From the NCBI GenBank assembly GCA_027686065.1, contig JAQCTH010000017.1:1-54982 (forward strand): DNA of 54,982 bases. The letters are read 5' to 3'. Positions within the stretch are counted from its first letter, which is position 1. Each line of letters starts with the position of its first letter. The notes beneath the pieces were generated by a model. That model had not been told where the DNA came from. It saw only the letters and a program-made list of their open reading frames with translations, and did no database searches. Below are positions 16,091 through 24,837 of this stretch, in pieces. Source of the stretch: Clostridiaceae bacterium AF10-41. Its GTDB lineage: Bacteria; Bacillota; Clostridia; Clostridiales; Clostridiaceae. The position numbers and the translations under genes were made by a program.

Positions 16091-18058
16091 ATGATTTCAA
16101 ATAAATATATAAATTCTATTATAGCTACAATAACTGCTATTGCGGTAATCTTCACTACTTTAATTTATGTTAATTCTAAAAATATTACTAATAAAGATTC
16201 AAGTTCTTCTACTAATTTCCCTTATATTGATACTGTCTTTAATAAGGAAAAAGTAACAGAAATTGATTTAGAAATTAATGAGGATACTTGGAATTCCTTA
16301 TTAGAAAATGCTATAAATGAAGAATATGTAAATGCAAACATTACTGTTAATGGCACTAAATACAATAATGTTGGTATTAGAGCAAAAGGCAATTCAAGTT
16401 TATCCATGGTTGCTAGTGATGATACTACTGATAGATACAGCTTTAAAGTAAAATTCGATGAATATGTAAAGGGACAAAACTTAGATGGCTTAAGTAAAAT
16501 TGCCTTAAACAATATAATGTCTGATGCAACTTATATGAAGGAATATCTATCATATGATTTACTAGACAAAATGGGAGTTCCTACTCCTGCCTTTGCCTTT
16601 ACAAATATAAAAGTAAATGGTAAAGAATGGGGCTTATATTTTGCTGTAGAAACTATTGAAGAAGAATTTATTGAAAGAAACTATGGTTCCTTATCTGGAA
16701 ACTTATATAAACCTGAAGGAAATGAAATTGGTGGTAAAGATAAAAACTTTGAAGGTATGATGCCAGATATTAAGGATATTCAAAACAGAGGAAATATGGC
16801 ACCTCCTGATATGGATGATTCTCAAGGTGGAAATAATATGGCTCCTCCTAATATGGATAATTCCCAAGCTGGAGAAGATAATACTACTCAAAACAATGAA
16901 AATCTTAAAGATAAAAGCTTCAGAGGTGGTATGATGGGTGGAGGCATGGGTGCTTCTAATGGAGGAAACCTAGTTTATACTGATGATAATAAGGAATCCT
17001 ATTCTGATATATTTGATAACAAAGTATTTAAAACAACTACTGAATCTGATGAAGAAAAAGTTATTGAAATGATTAAAACCCTTAGTGAAGGCACTAATTT
17101 AGAAAAATATCTTAATGTAGATGAGATACTTAGATATTTTGCAGTAAACACTTTCCTTGTAAATTTAGATAGTTACGCTTCTAATATGAAACATAATTAC
17201 TATCTTTATGAAAAAGATGGAGTATTTGAAATACTTCCTTGGGACTATAATCTTTCTTTTGGTGCATTTAACATAGGGAATGCAAGCAATGCTATAAACT
17301 TTCCAATAGATAACCCCGTTACGGATTCTCTTGAAAATAGTCCTTTAATAGGTAAATTATTAGAAATTGATGAGTATAAAGAGATCTATCATAAATATCT
17401 TCAGGATATTGTTGATTATGTTAATGATGGAACATATGCAAACATAATAAATCAAATAAATTCTCTTATATCTAATTATGTTAAAAATGATCCTACAGCT
17501 TTTTATACTTACGAAGAATATATGTCATCAATTCCCAACTTAATTAATTTTGGAATTGATAGGGCAAAAAGTATATCTGCTCAACTTTATGGAAGTGAGC
17601 CCTCTACTACCTATGGTGATATTGAAACTACAGTTAATTTAAGTGCTTTAGGTAGTCAAGGCGGTATGAATGATAAAGATAAAAACATGGGAATACAAAG
17701 ACCTCCAAATGATGATAATCAAGAGAATACAATAACTAAGCCTAACATTGATGACAATATAGACTCAACTACTAGTTCTAGTCAAAATAATCAAATACAG
17801 CAAAATAATAAAGATGAAAGTGCTGCATCAAATGAACTGTCAAAGAATGAAAATAATTTTAATCAATCTAATACTAATACTCAAGATCAAACCGTAAATA
17901 ATAGACAAGAAAGACCTGATAATATGAATGATTCCTCTAATAAGCAATCAAATATTAAAGGAAAAATACTCGAATTTTGTTCATACTTAGGATTCCTATT
18001 AATAAGTACACTTTTTGTAACTCTATATAGAAGAAGAAAATTCAAGTCAATAAAATAA
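16091..18058 (+). CDS. CotH-kinase family protein, membrane-bound
   Basis: About 655 residues. N-terminal segment 5-26 is a signal anchor. The CotH kinase domain follows (residues about 45-215 and 310-500), split by a low-complexity insert rich in Met, Gly, Asn, Pro and Asp (about 222-292, MAPP-D/N-MD repeats and GGMMGGGMGAS). IRAKGNSSL and LPWDYNLSFGAF are the family signature stretches; the Asp in PWDYN fits the metal/catalytic Asp. A long Asn/Gln/Ser-rich linker (about 535-620) leads to a C-terminal membrane segment and RRRKFK. CotH in Bacillus phosphorylates spore coat proteins; here the anchors imply an extracytoplasmic domain. The start ATG 16091 follows AAGGTGGTG; a GTG at 16079 overlaps it and is rejected. 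Confidence 0.85.
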   Translation: MISNKYINSIIATITAIAVIFTTLIYVNSKNITNKDSSSSTNFPYIDTVFNKEKVTEIDLEINEDTWNSLLENAINEEYVNANITVNGTKYNNVGIRAKGNSSLSMVASDDTTDRYSFKVKFDEYVKGQNLDGLSKIALNNIMSDATYMKEYLSYDLLDKMGVPTPAFAFTNIKVNGKEWGLYFAVETIEEEFIERNYGSLSGNLYKPEGNEIGGKDKNFEGMMPDIKDIQNRGNMAPPDMDDSQGGNNMAPPNMDNSQAGEDNTTQNNENLKDKSFRGGMMGGGMGASNGGNLVYTDDNKESYSDIFDNKVFKTTTESDEEKVIEMIKTLSEGTNLEKYLNVDEILRYFAVNTFLVNLDSYASNMKHNYYLYEKDGVFEILPWDYNLSFGAFNIGNASNAINFPIDNPVTDSLENSPLIGKLLEIDEYKEIYHKYLQDIVDYVNDGTYANIINQINSLISNYVKNDPTAFYTYEEYMSSIPNLINFGIDRAKSISAQLYGSEPSTTYGDIETTVNLSALGSQGGMNDKDKNMGIQRPPNDDNQENTITKPNIDDNIDSTTSSSQNNQIQQNNKDESAASNELSKNENNFNQSNTNTQDQTVNNRQERPDNMNDSSNKQSNIKGKILEFCSYLGFLLISTLFVTLYRRRKFKSIK

Positions 18059-18075
18059 ACTAACTATAATAATAT

Positions 18076-18113
18076 AAAAAATAGCTATATCAAACTTGAT
18101 ATAGCTATTTTTT
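18076..18113. terminator. Bidirectional terminator after the CotH and ABC operons
   Basis: AAAAAATAGCTATATCAA (18076-18093) pairs perfectly with TTGATATAGCTATTTTTT (18096-18113) around AC. T runs exist on both strands and the convergent permease gene ends inside it. Confidence 0.9.
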
Positions 18114-18858
18114 ATACCCATGGACATATTTTCTTTTCTAATAAATCTATAATTTTAAATATAAAAAGAGCCATAATGCTAAGAGCTAATACTCCCGCAA
18201 ACATTCCTTTATAATCAACCATTGACCATGAATTCATTATATAATATCCTATTCCATATTTAGTTGCATAATTTTCACTAAAAAACAAAGCTGAAATTGC
18301 AATTCCTATACTTACTCTTAAAGCTGAAAATACTTTGGGAGCTATTGATGGAATTATCACTTTTATTATTGTATCAACCTTATTAAATTTCATAACTCTA
18401 GCTGATGTTAATACATCTTTATCCGTTTCTTTCACTGCATCTCTTGTTACTATTAAAATTTGAAAAACAATTATAGTAACCATTAGTATTATCTTAGACT
18501 TATCACCTATTCCAAACATAACCATGAATATAGGTAAGAATGCTATTTTAGGTATGGGATATAATAAATATACTACTGGCGATATTATTTTATCTATTAA
18601 ATCACTCATTCCAATAGCTATTCCAACAGGAATTCCTATAATTAATGATATTAATATTGCTCCTAATATTCTATACATACTATATAAAATATGATATATA
18701 AAATCATTTTTTAATAATCTTACTAATTCGTTTATAGTAGTTTTAGGCGATGGAACCATGTTACTTCCTATTAATATACTTAATAAATACCATAATACTA
18801 CTATAATTGCTACTCCATAAAACCCCTTTATTATTTTTAATAATAAATCTTTAATCAT
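18112..18858 (-). CDS. ABC transporter permease, NitT/TauT type
   Basis: A 248-residue inner-membrane permease with about six hydrophobic segments. The BPD_transp EAA-like loop is visible around VMKFNKVDTIIKVIIPSIAPKV (with the Gly/Ala positions partly replaced). Related to SsuC, TauC and ThiX-type permeases. Its gene overlaps the ATPase gene by 8 bases and is the last of a three-gene import operon. The substrate is not clear: sulfonate, taurine, nitrate, or a thiamine precursor are family options. Confidence 0.88.
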   Translation of the reverse strand: MIKDLLLKIIKGFYGVAIIVVLWYLLSILIGSNMVPSPKTTINELVRLLKNDFIYHILYSMYRILGAILISLIIGIPVGIAIGMSDLIDKIISPVVYLLYPIPKIAFLPIFMVMFGIGDKSKIILMVTIIVFQILIVTRDAVKETDKDVLTSARVMKFNKVDTIIKVIIPSIAPKVFSALRVSIGIAISALFFSENYATKYGIGYYIMNSWSMVDYKGMFAGVLALSIMALFIFKIIDLLEKKICPWV

Positions 18859-19549
18859 AAAGCTTCCCTCTTACTTCATTACATATATCTATATATTCTT
18901 GTTTTTTTCTTATATCCTTGTCACCGAAATATTTATTATTAATTATGCTATAAATTCTTCCATCTTTCATGACTATTATATACTCACCTAAAAAAACAGC
19001 TTCTTCAATACTATGTGTAACTAAAATCATTGTATTTTTTCTTTTATTTCTTATTTCTAAAAGTAGCTCTTGAATTTTCTCTTTATTAATAGAATCTAAA
19101 GCTGATGTTGCCTCATCTAATAATAATATCTCCGGATTTCTTATTATTGTTCTTGCAATTGCAACTCTTTGCTTTTGCCCACCGCTTAGTTCCTTGGGAT
19201 ATTTATCTTTTAAACTTATTAGATCTAACTCTTTTAATACATCATTGACTAATTTCTCTTTTTCCTTTTTGGTACAATTACATTTATTTAACCCAAGTTC
19301 TATATTCTTATATACTGTAAACCAATTAAACAACCCCAAGTTTTGCAATATTAAAGAAGTCTCTCCTTCTATTTCTAATTTCCCTTCATAATTAGAAATA
19401 AGCCCTGCTATAGTGTATAGCAGGGTTGTCTTTCCACATCCTGATTTCCCTATAATTGCATAAGTTTTTTCTTTTTCAATAGATAAGTTCATCTTATCTA
19501 TTGCTGTTTCATTCTTATACTTAACGGTTAAATCATTTATCTTCATCAT
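18851..19549 (-). CDS. ABC transporter ATP-binding protein, NitT/TauT type
   Basis: A 232-residue ATPase. Walker A GKSGCGKTT (about residues 34-42), signature LSGGQKQRVAIA (about 122-133), Walker B EILLLDEATSALD (about 141-153) and switch His in LVTHSIEEA. It couples ATP hydrolysis to import by the neighbouring permease. Its gene starts 1 base after the binding-protein stop, with start ATG 19549; the next base of a second Met follows immediately. Substrate as for the operon. Confidence 0.92.
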   Translation of the reverse strand: MMKINDLTVKYKNETAIDKMNLSIEKEKTYAIIGKSGCGKTTLLYTIAGLISNYEGKLEIEGETSLILQNLGLFNWFTVYKNIELGLNKCNCTKKEKEKLVNDVLKELDLISLKDKYPKELSGGQKQRVAIARTIIRNPEILLLDEATSALDSINKEKIQELLLEIRNKRKNTMILVTHSIEEAVFLGEYIIVMKDGRIYSIINNKYFGDKDIRKKQEYIDICNEVRGKLYD

Positions 19550-19550
19550 A

Positions 19551-20480
19551 TTACTTTACAAATTTTCCTTCTAATAAGGCTTCTGGTTTTACTGACAAAT
19601 CCTTATTTAAAGTCTTTTCAGTCCAGTCTATTATACTTTGTAAATATTCGTCACTTGGAAGGGCGGCTTTTTTATATGTTGGCAATACCATAATATCTTT
19701 TACAGCAGGATTTGTATTAGGTATTTTTTCAATTAATATATCTTTTGCTATTTCAGGATTTTTATTAATTTCATTTACAGCTTTGTTATAAGCTTCATGG
19801 AAAGCCGCTATAGTTTTTGGTTTTTCTTTTATAGATTTTCCAGTAAATACTAAACAATCAGGTGAAAATTTATCATCCATTCCGTATATGTTCTTTTTTA
19901 AACCTTGTAACTCTCCATTTGAAGCTACTGGTTCTGGGAATAAACTCATATCAACTTCACCACTTTTTAAAGCCGCAAGTCTAGCTGGTATCTCATTTAT
20001 AAATACTTTTTCTACATTATATTTATCTCCAAGCCACTTATCTATTAAATAATTGGAAACACTTACTTCCATCATACCTACTTTTATCTCTTTTTTATCA
20101 GTTGCTCCTTCATTTGCTAGTACAGGAAACATTCCATCTGTCATCGTTGTTGCCTTTATGTCAAATCCACCGTCAACATTAGTTGCAACTGCTATAAAAT
20201 CTGTCATTGCTCCATCTATAGCGTTACTTTGAAGAGCACTTTGTCTATTTTGAGCGTTAGTATAAATTTCTATTTCTACATTTATTCCTGCTTCTTCAAA
20301 ATATCCATTTTTTTCTGCAATAAGTATTGGTGCTGTGTCCACAGCTGGCATTAAACCAATTTTTAATGTTGTATCTTCTACTAAAACTTCCTCATTCTTT
20401 TCATTACCTTTACATCCAATTAAAATAATTGAGAACATTGATATTAAAATTATTGATAATAATTTCTTGAAATTTCTCAT
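19551..20480 (-). CDS. ABC transporter substrate-binding lipoprotein, NMT1/SsuA-like
   Basis: A 309-residue lipoprotein. The N-terminus has a lipobox, ILIGCKGN, with Cys at about residue 23 as the acylated residue. The NMT1/THI5-like or SsuA-like two-lobed domain follows, with KIGLMPAVDTAPILIAEKNGYFEEAG at its start, the usual opening of that group. It is first in the operon. No thi-box, S-box or other riboswitch was seen upstream, so the sequence gives no hint about substrate. Start ATG 20480 has AGGAGGATTAACA before it. Confidence 0.88.
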   Translation of the reverse strand: MRNFKKLLSIILISMFSIILIGCKGNEKNEEVLVEDTTLKIGLMPAVDTAPILIAEKNGYFEEAGINVEIEIYTNAQNRQSALQSNAIDGAMTDFIAVATNVDGGFDIKATTMTDGMFPVLANEGATDKKEIKVGMMEVSVSNYLIDKWLGDKYNVEKVFINEIPARLAALKSGEVDMSLFPEPVASNGELQGLKKNIYGMDDKFSPDCLVFTGKSIKEKPKTIAAFHEAYNKAVNEINKNPEIAKDILIEKIPNTNPAVKDIMVLPTYKKAALPSDEYLQSIIDWTEKTLNKDLSVKPEALLEGKFVK

Positions 20481-20638
20481 TTGTTAATCCTCCTACAAAC
20501 TTTCAATCATACTTATTATAGTTAATCAGACAAACTATTTCAATATTTTAAAAAATATTATTCCCCAAACTATCAATTCCTTCATTTCTACTTCTTATTA
20601 AAATAATTAATACCTATTTGATCCCTTAGTTCATTAAG

Positions 20639-20677
20639 AAAAAATCACTAATATCCAATAGGCATTAGTGATTTTTT
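20639..20677 (-). terminator. Intrinsic terminator of the large histidine kinase operon
   Basis: AAAAAATCACTAAT (20639-20652) pairs with ATTAGTGATTTTTT (20664-20677). It lies directly after the stop codon of the kinase gene and has T runs on both strands. Confidence 0.85.
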
Positions 20678-20679
20678 TA

Positions 20680-22827
20680 CTACTTTTTAAATTTCAATAT
20701 TACTTTAAATAGATCTCCATCTATTTCTACATTTAAATTTCCACCTTGAAGCTCAACAAAACTCTTTGCTATTGCTAAGCCAAGCCCTGACCCTTCTGTA
20801 TTTCTTGATTTATCTCCTCTAGCAAATCTTTCTACTATTTCTTCTGATGTGAAGTCTATTTCATTTGCTGCCATATTTTTTAATGTTACATAAACCTCTT
20901 CATTACCATCTACTATATCTATAAAAACTCTTGAATTTGGCATTGAATATTTGACTATATTTAGCAATAGATTTTCAAATACTCTAAAGGTCTTTTGGCT
21001 ATCTAAAGGTACTATCACTTTATTTTCCGGAAAATTCCATTTAAACTTTAATGATGATTCTTCAATTTTATCATTTAATTCAAATTGTGTTTGCTTCATA
21101 AGGGAAACTATATCCACATTCAATATATTTAATTGCACATTTTTACTTGTTGCCTTACTTACTTCAAATAAGTCTTCTATCAAATTTTTAAGCCTTTGAG
21201 ATTTCCTATCTAATGTATCTAAATAAAGTTTTCTATTTTCTTCACTTATATTTTCATCCTTTAATAAATCTATATAAGTAATTATTGATGTTAATGGTGT
21301 TTTTAAATCATGAGAAACATTAGATATAAGATCTGTTTTCATTCTTTGACTCTTCACTTCCTCATCAACTGCATTTTTAAATCCTTTTTGTATTTTTTGA
21401 AGTTCATCTTTTAATGGTTCAAAAACCTTTAAGTCTTCCTTTATCTCTACATCTAAATTTCCCTCTGCTATTTTATTTGTAGCTTCTAATAAAATATTAT
21501 ATTTTTCTTTCATTTCAATCATATACTTTCTTAATATAAAGAAAAGTACTATTGAATATACTATAGCTCCAAATATTCCCCCAAACCATAAAAGACTACA
21601 AAACATTACTATTACAAAATTAATTAATACTATTTTAAAAATATATTTATTACTATTTTCACTAAAATCAATTTTAGATAAATTATTAATAACACTTCTC
21701 GATTTTCTAATTATAAATAATATAAATCTTCCAATTAAAGTATTTTCTTTTATATACTTTATAAGTCCTTTCTTGAATATATACTTTAATAAGGAAATTG
21801 CTATAAAGGCTGAAAATAATAAAGCCATCCAATATAATACGTTAATAATATATAAACCATATCTAGAAACTGCTTCATTTAATCCATATATCTTAAGTCC
21901 ATTAATAACTTCTGTATTATATACTGTTCCATATATAATTTCTGGTGATAAACCTATACATGCTGTTGTTGATATTATTAATCCTGCCAGTATTTCAAAA
22001 GGAATGTTTACCAACTTTGATATTATATTATCTTCCTTAGATTTTTTATAAGAAATTATCAATGACATTAGTATTACTACTACATAAATTATAATTGCAT
22101 AAGGAGCTAAAGCATCTCCATAAGCCCAATATCCTATATTTAATGAATTATAGTAAATATCTCCATCGGAATATGATAAATTTTTAGGTATTCCATAAAC
22201 TATAGTCACATCTTTTGGATTTGCTACTTCTTCTTCATAATCTAATCCCAAATAATCTTTTAAATTTGCATTTTTATTCCTATAATACTCATAATAGTTA
22301 TATGGATACTGATTAGTACTTTTAATATTTTCATTTCCTTCACTATCAAATTCAATCACTGTATAATAATTATAATAATTTAAAATATCTTGTTTCTTTA
22401 TATTACCATTTATAATTAATGATAAGTCTTGTTCTGTATTTGTTAATTTTTCATTGTTTTTATTGTCTATAATTATATAATCTAAATTTTTTAATTCATC
22501 GGTTAATCTTGTTTTTAAACTTTTAAATTGTTCTTCATATACCATAAGTCTATTTGTATCTTTTTTAGCTTTTTCACTTAAATACAATTCACTATAAGTT
22601 ACTGATTTTCCAGTTTTCTTTTCTATAAGCAGCTTATTTAATACAAGATTACTTCTATATAAATCTTGCTGCACATATTCGTATCTTCTTCCTTGATTAC
22701 TATCTTTAGCTATACTATCTATTCTCTCATACAAAGAAACCATTGCTATTGAAAGTGTCATAATTATTAAAATGACCATTCCACTTATATAATATTTCTT
22801 TTTAGAGTTTTTCAATTTTGTATCCAA
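20680..22827 (-). CDS. Large multi-pass sensor histidine kinase
   Basis: A 715-residue kinase. One membrane segment (about 12-34), an extracellular domain of about 200 residues, then six more hydrophobic segments (about 238-262, 274-298, 325-350, 395-415 and 415-435), followed by a HAMP-like stretch. The H box is LISNVSHDLKTPLTSII, and the ATPase domain has N box FENLLLNIVKYSMP and a G2 motif GSGLGLAIAKSFVE. The gene overlaps the upstream regulator gene by 26 bases. The many membrane segments and the extracellular domain suggest a sensor of the envelope or a small molecule; the ligand is unknown. VanS-like in architecture only loosely. Confidence 0.88.
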   Translation of the reverse strand: MDTKLKNSKKKYYISGMVILIIMTLSIAMVSLYERIDSIAKDSNQGRRYEYVQQDLYRSNLVLNKLLIEKKTGKSVTYSELYLSEKAKKDTNRLMVYEEQFKSLKTRLTDELKNLDYIIIDNKNNEKLTNTEQDLSLIINGNIKKQDILNYYNYYTVIEFDSEGNENIKSTNQYPYNYYEYYRNKNANLKDYLGLDYEEEVANPKDVTIVYGIPKNLSYSDGDIYYNSLNIGYWAYGDALAPYAIIIYVVVILMSLIISYKKSKEDNIISKLVNIPFEILAGLIISTTACIGLSPEIIYGTVYNTEVINGLKIYGLNEAVSRYGLYIINVLYWMALLFSAFIAISLLKYIFKKGLIKYIKENTLIGRFILFIIRKSRSVINNLSKIDFSENSNKYIFKIVLINFVIVMFCSLLWFGGIFGAIVYSIVLFFILRKYMIEMKEKYNILLEATNKIAEGNLDVEIKEDLKVFEPLKDELQKIQKGFKNAVDEEVKSQRMKTDLISNVSHDLKTPLTSIITYIDLLKDENISEENRKLYLDTLDRKSQRLKNLIEDLFEVSKATSKNVQLNILNVDIVSLMKQTQFELNDKIEESSLKFKWNFPENKVIVPLDSQKTFRVFENLLLNIVKYSMPNSRVFIDIVDGNEEVYVTLKNMAANEIDFTSEEIVERFARGDKSRNTEGSGLGLAIAKSFVELQGGNLNVEIDGDLFKVILKFKK

Positions 22828-23515
22828 CTCCCCACACCACCTTTAAATATTTCGGATTTTTTGGATCGAATTCTATTTTTTCTCTTATGTTTCTTACGTG
22901 AACCATTATTGTATCTGTGTTTATTGCTTTTTCATTCCATACTCTTTCATATATTTCTTCGGAAGAAAATACCCTTCCTGGGCTTTTCATAAGCAATTGA
23001 AGAATTTTAAATTCTATAGGGGTAATTTTAACTAAACTGCCATCTACAGTAAGCTCAACTTTGTTAACATTAAGTTCAAGCCCTCCTATACTATAGATAT
23101 CCTCTTTATTAACTTCTTCTTTTTCTGTGCCAACTAAGCTTAAGTATTTGGAATATCTCCTAATTTGTGAGTTCACTCTAGCAATTAATTCTAGAGGCGC
23201 AAAAGGCTTGGAAACATAATCATCTGCTCCTATATTCAGTCCCATTATCTTATCAATTTCTTCTGACTTTGCAGATAACATTATAATTGGAAAATCATAC
23301 TTTTCTCTTAGTTTAATTGTCATCTGTATTCCATCCATTAATGGCATCATTATATCAACAATAGCTAAGTGTATTATTTGTTTTTCTATTATTTCTAATC
23401 CATCTATACCATTATGTCCTACAAAAACCTTGTATCCTTGATTTTTCAAATATATTTCTACTGCTCTAGCAATCTCCTTATCATCCTCAACAACCAAAAT
23501 ATTATATGAATTCAT
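22802..23515 (-). CDS. OmpR-family response regulator
   Basis: A 237-residue regulator. The receiver domain has VVEDDKE, phospho-acceptor Asp in LAIVDIMMPL (about residue 54) and VSKPFAP. The winged helix begins at about residue 140 and ends VVWGVGYKIEKL. A linker between the domains is about 10 residues longer than usual (YLSLVGTEKEEVNKEDIYS). Partner of the overlapping kinase gene. No target gene is obvious nearby. Start ATG 23515. Confidence 0.92.
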   Translation of the reverse strand: MNSYNILVVEDDKEIARAVEIYLKNQGYKVFVGHNGIDGLEIIEKQIIHLAIVDIMMPLMDGIQMTIKLREKYDFPIIMLSAKSEEIDKIMGLNIGADDYVSKPFAPLELIARVNSQIRRYSKYLSLVGTEKEEVNKEDIYSIGGLELNVNKVELTVDGSLVKITPIEFKILQLLMKSPGRVFSSEEIYERVWNEKAINTDTIMVHVRNIREKIEFDPKNPKYLKVVWGVGYKIEKL

Positions 23516-23708
23516 AATTTTTCCCCTTCATTTCTTAATATATAACTATTATACCCTATAAGAACTTTTAATAAAGTTACGTCTTAACTTAATAGTATTT
23601 CTAAATAATTAAGAAAAACTCTTTATATTTCTAAAGATTTTCTAAAGCCCTTTTCCCTTAGTATTCTTCTTTTAATTTTATTTTTTTGATTGTTAGTTGA
23701 TAAATACT

Positions 23709-24386
23709 TTATATTGCTTTAATTATCTTAGTTAATTTATCTTCTATTTTGTTGCTATTAATAATTAAAACTATAGATACGGCTATTATTAGTCCCAATA
23801 TCCATAATGGTACTGTTATACTTGCTGAACCCATTGCTGATGCTATTAAGATTTCCCATGGCCTTGTAAGTATTAATATAATGAAATATTTTTTAAAGCT
23901 CATTCCACTAAGCCCTACTAAAAAATTAATTATATCATCAGGAAAGAATGGAAATAATAACATTAAAGCTATAGTAATTTCTCCCTTTGAAGAATTTATT
24001 AAATTTTCATACTTTTTCAAAGACTTCTGACTCATAAACTTTTCTGTAAATGCTTTTCCATATATTCTTGATAATGAAAACACGATAGCTGAACCACAAA
24101 TTATAGCTAAAGTAGTTATAATAAACGAACCCCACATTCCAAATATCATAGCACCTGCTACTGCAGTTACATTACTTGGTATTGGCGCTATAATAATAGA
24201 TATTAATTGTAATATAAAAAATACTATATAAGCCTTACTACCAAACCCTTCTATATAGTCTTTTAATTGTTCTAATGAAGTCATATATCCTAAAATACCA
24301 CTATATTTTAAGTACACTACTATTGTTATAACTAAGAGTATTATTAAACTTAAACCTATCTTTTGCTTTGTTTTATTTTTATTCAT
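23709..24386 (-). CDS. TVP38/TMEM64 (DedA-like, VTT domain) membrane protein
   Basis: A 225-residue integral membrane protein with about five to six hydrophobic segments. The core MIFGMWGSFIITTLAIICGS and the later FFPDDIINFLVGLSGM are the signature of the VTT domain, found in bacterial DedA-type proteins with roles in lipid or membrane homeostasis. Start ATG 24386 has GAAGGA about 8 bases upstream. It follows the two-component operon but has no clear link to it; a 190-base spacer separates them. Confidence 0.85.
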   Translation of the reverse strand: MNKNKTKQKIGLSLIILLVITIVVYLKYSGILGYMTSLEQLKDYIEGFGSKAYIVFFILQLISIIIAPIPSNVTAVAGAMIFGMWGSFIITTLAIICGSAIVFSLSRIYGKAFTEKFMSQKSLKKYENLINSSKGEITIALMLLFPFFPDDIINFLVGLSGMSFKKYFIILILTRPWEILIASAMGSASITVPLWILGLIIAVSIVLIINSNKIEDKLTKIIKAI

Positions 24387-24609
24387 TAACTCATTCCTTC
24401 TTAAGCTGATTTTTCTTATTTAAAGATAAATAAGAATTTATTGATTTTAGTATAAGATGAACTTCTTAAAATATTTTTCATATAAAATAAAGATTTCCTA
24501 AATTTAAGCTTAAAAAATCCTTATAAATGAATAATTCATACAAACTTTTACTTAACTGCAAAATTATTCTTCCAAATCCTTTTTAATTTCTAATATTCAA
24601 AAATTTTTC

Positions 24610-24638
24610 TTGCTTATTTATCTATTTAATGTTATTCT
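24610..24638 (+). promoter_or_regulatory. Predicted promoter of the DEAD-box helicase gene
   Basis: TTGCTT (24610-24615) and TATTCT (24633-24638) with a 17-base spacer. It would start transcription near 24645, giving a 5' leader of about 190 bases. Confidence 0.5.
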
Positions 24639-24672
24639 TATTAGGCAGTTGGTACGTAAAGTGCTAATTACC

Positions 24673-24725
24673 GTGGAGCTTGGTTTGTCTTTCGCCGGAT
24701 TACCAAGCTCCACTTTATTTTTATA
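24673..24725 (+). promoter_or_regulatory. Structured leader / probable attenuator hairpin
   Basis: GTGGAGCTTGGT (24673-24684) pairs with ACCAAGCTCCAC (24702-24713), 12 perfect pairs with a 17-base loop, followed by TTTATTTTTAT. AAAGTG (24659-24664) can pair with CACTTT (24711-24716) and would compete with the last pairs. The position, 120 bases before the helicase start and after a predicted promoter, suits conditional termination. A short independent RNA is the alternative. Confidence 0.5.
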
Positions 24726-24837
24726 ATTTTATACAAAAGTGGACACATGTAAACTTACTTATTCTGCCGCTTTACTCTAAGAAAAATTAATCTTACATAT
24801 TTCTACTTAAAAACTGAATGTAGGAAAGGATATAAAT

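Larger units (their letters stand above)
24387..24837. other. 451-base spacer with leader of the DEAD-box gene
   Basis: Left half is AT-rich without features. Right half holds the promoter (24610-24638), a GC-rich hairpin (24673-24713) with T-rich tail, and about 110 bases of further leader up to TAGGAAAGGA before ATG 24838. No ORF was seen. Confidence 0.6.

Noticed and set aside
20481..20640. Riboswitch before the ABC importer
   Set aside because: No thi-box, S-box or other known riboswitch core was recognised in this short AT-rich leader.
24640..24725. Known riboswitch class before the helicase gene
   Set aside because: The sequence was compared from memory with c-di-GMP, preQ1, SAM, fluoride, ZTP and M-box cores and matched none; only a hairpin with T-rich tail is supported.
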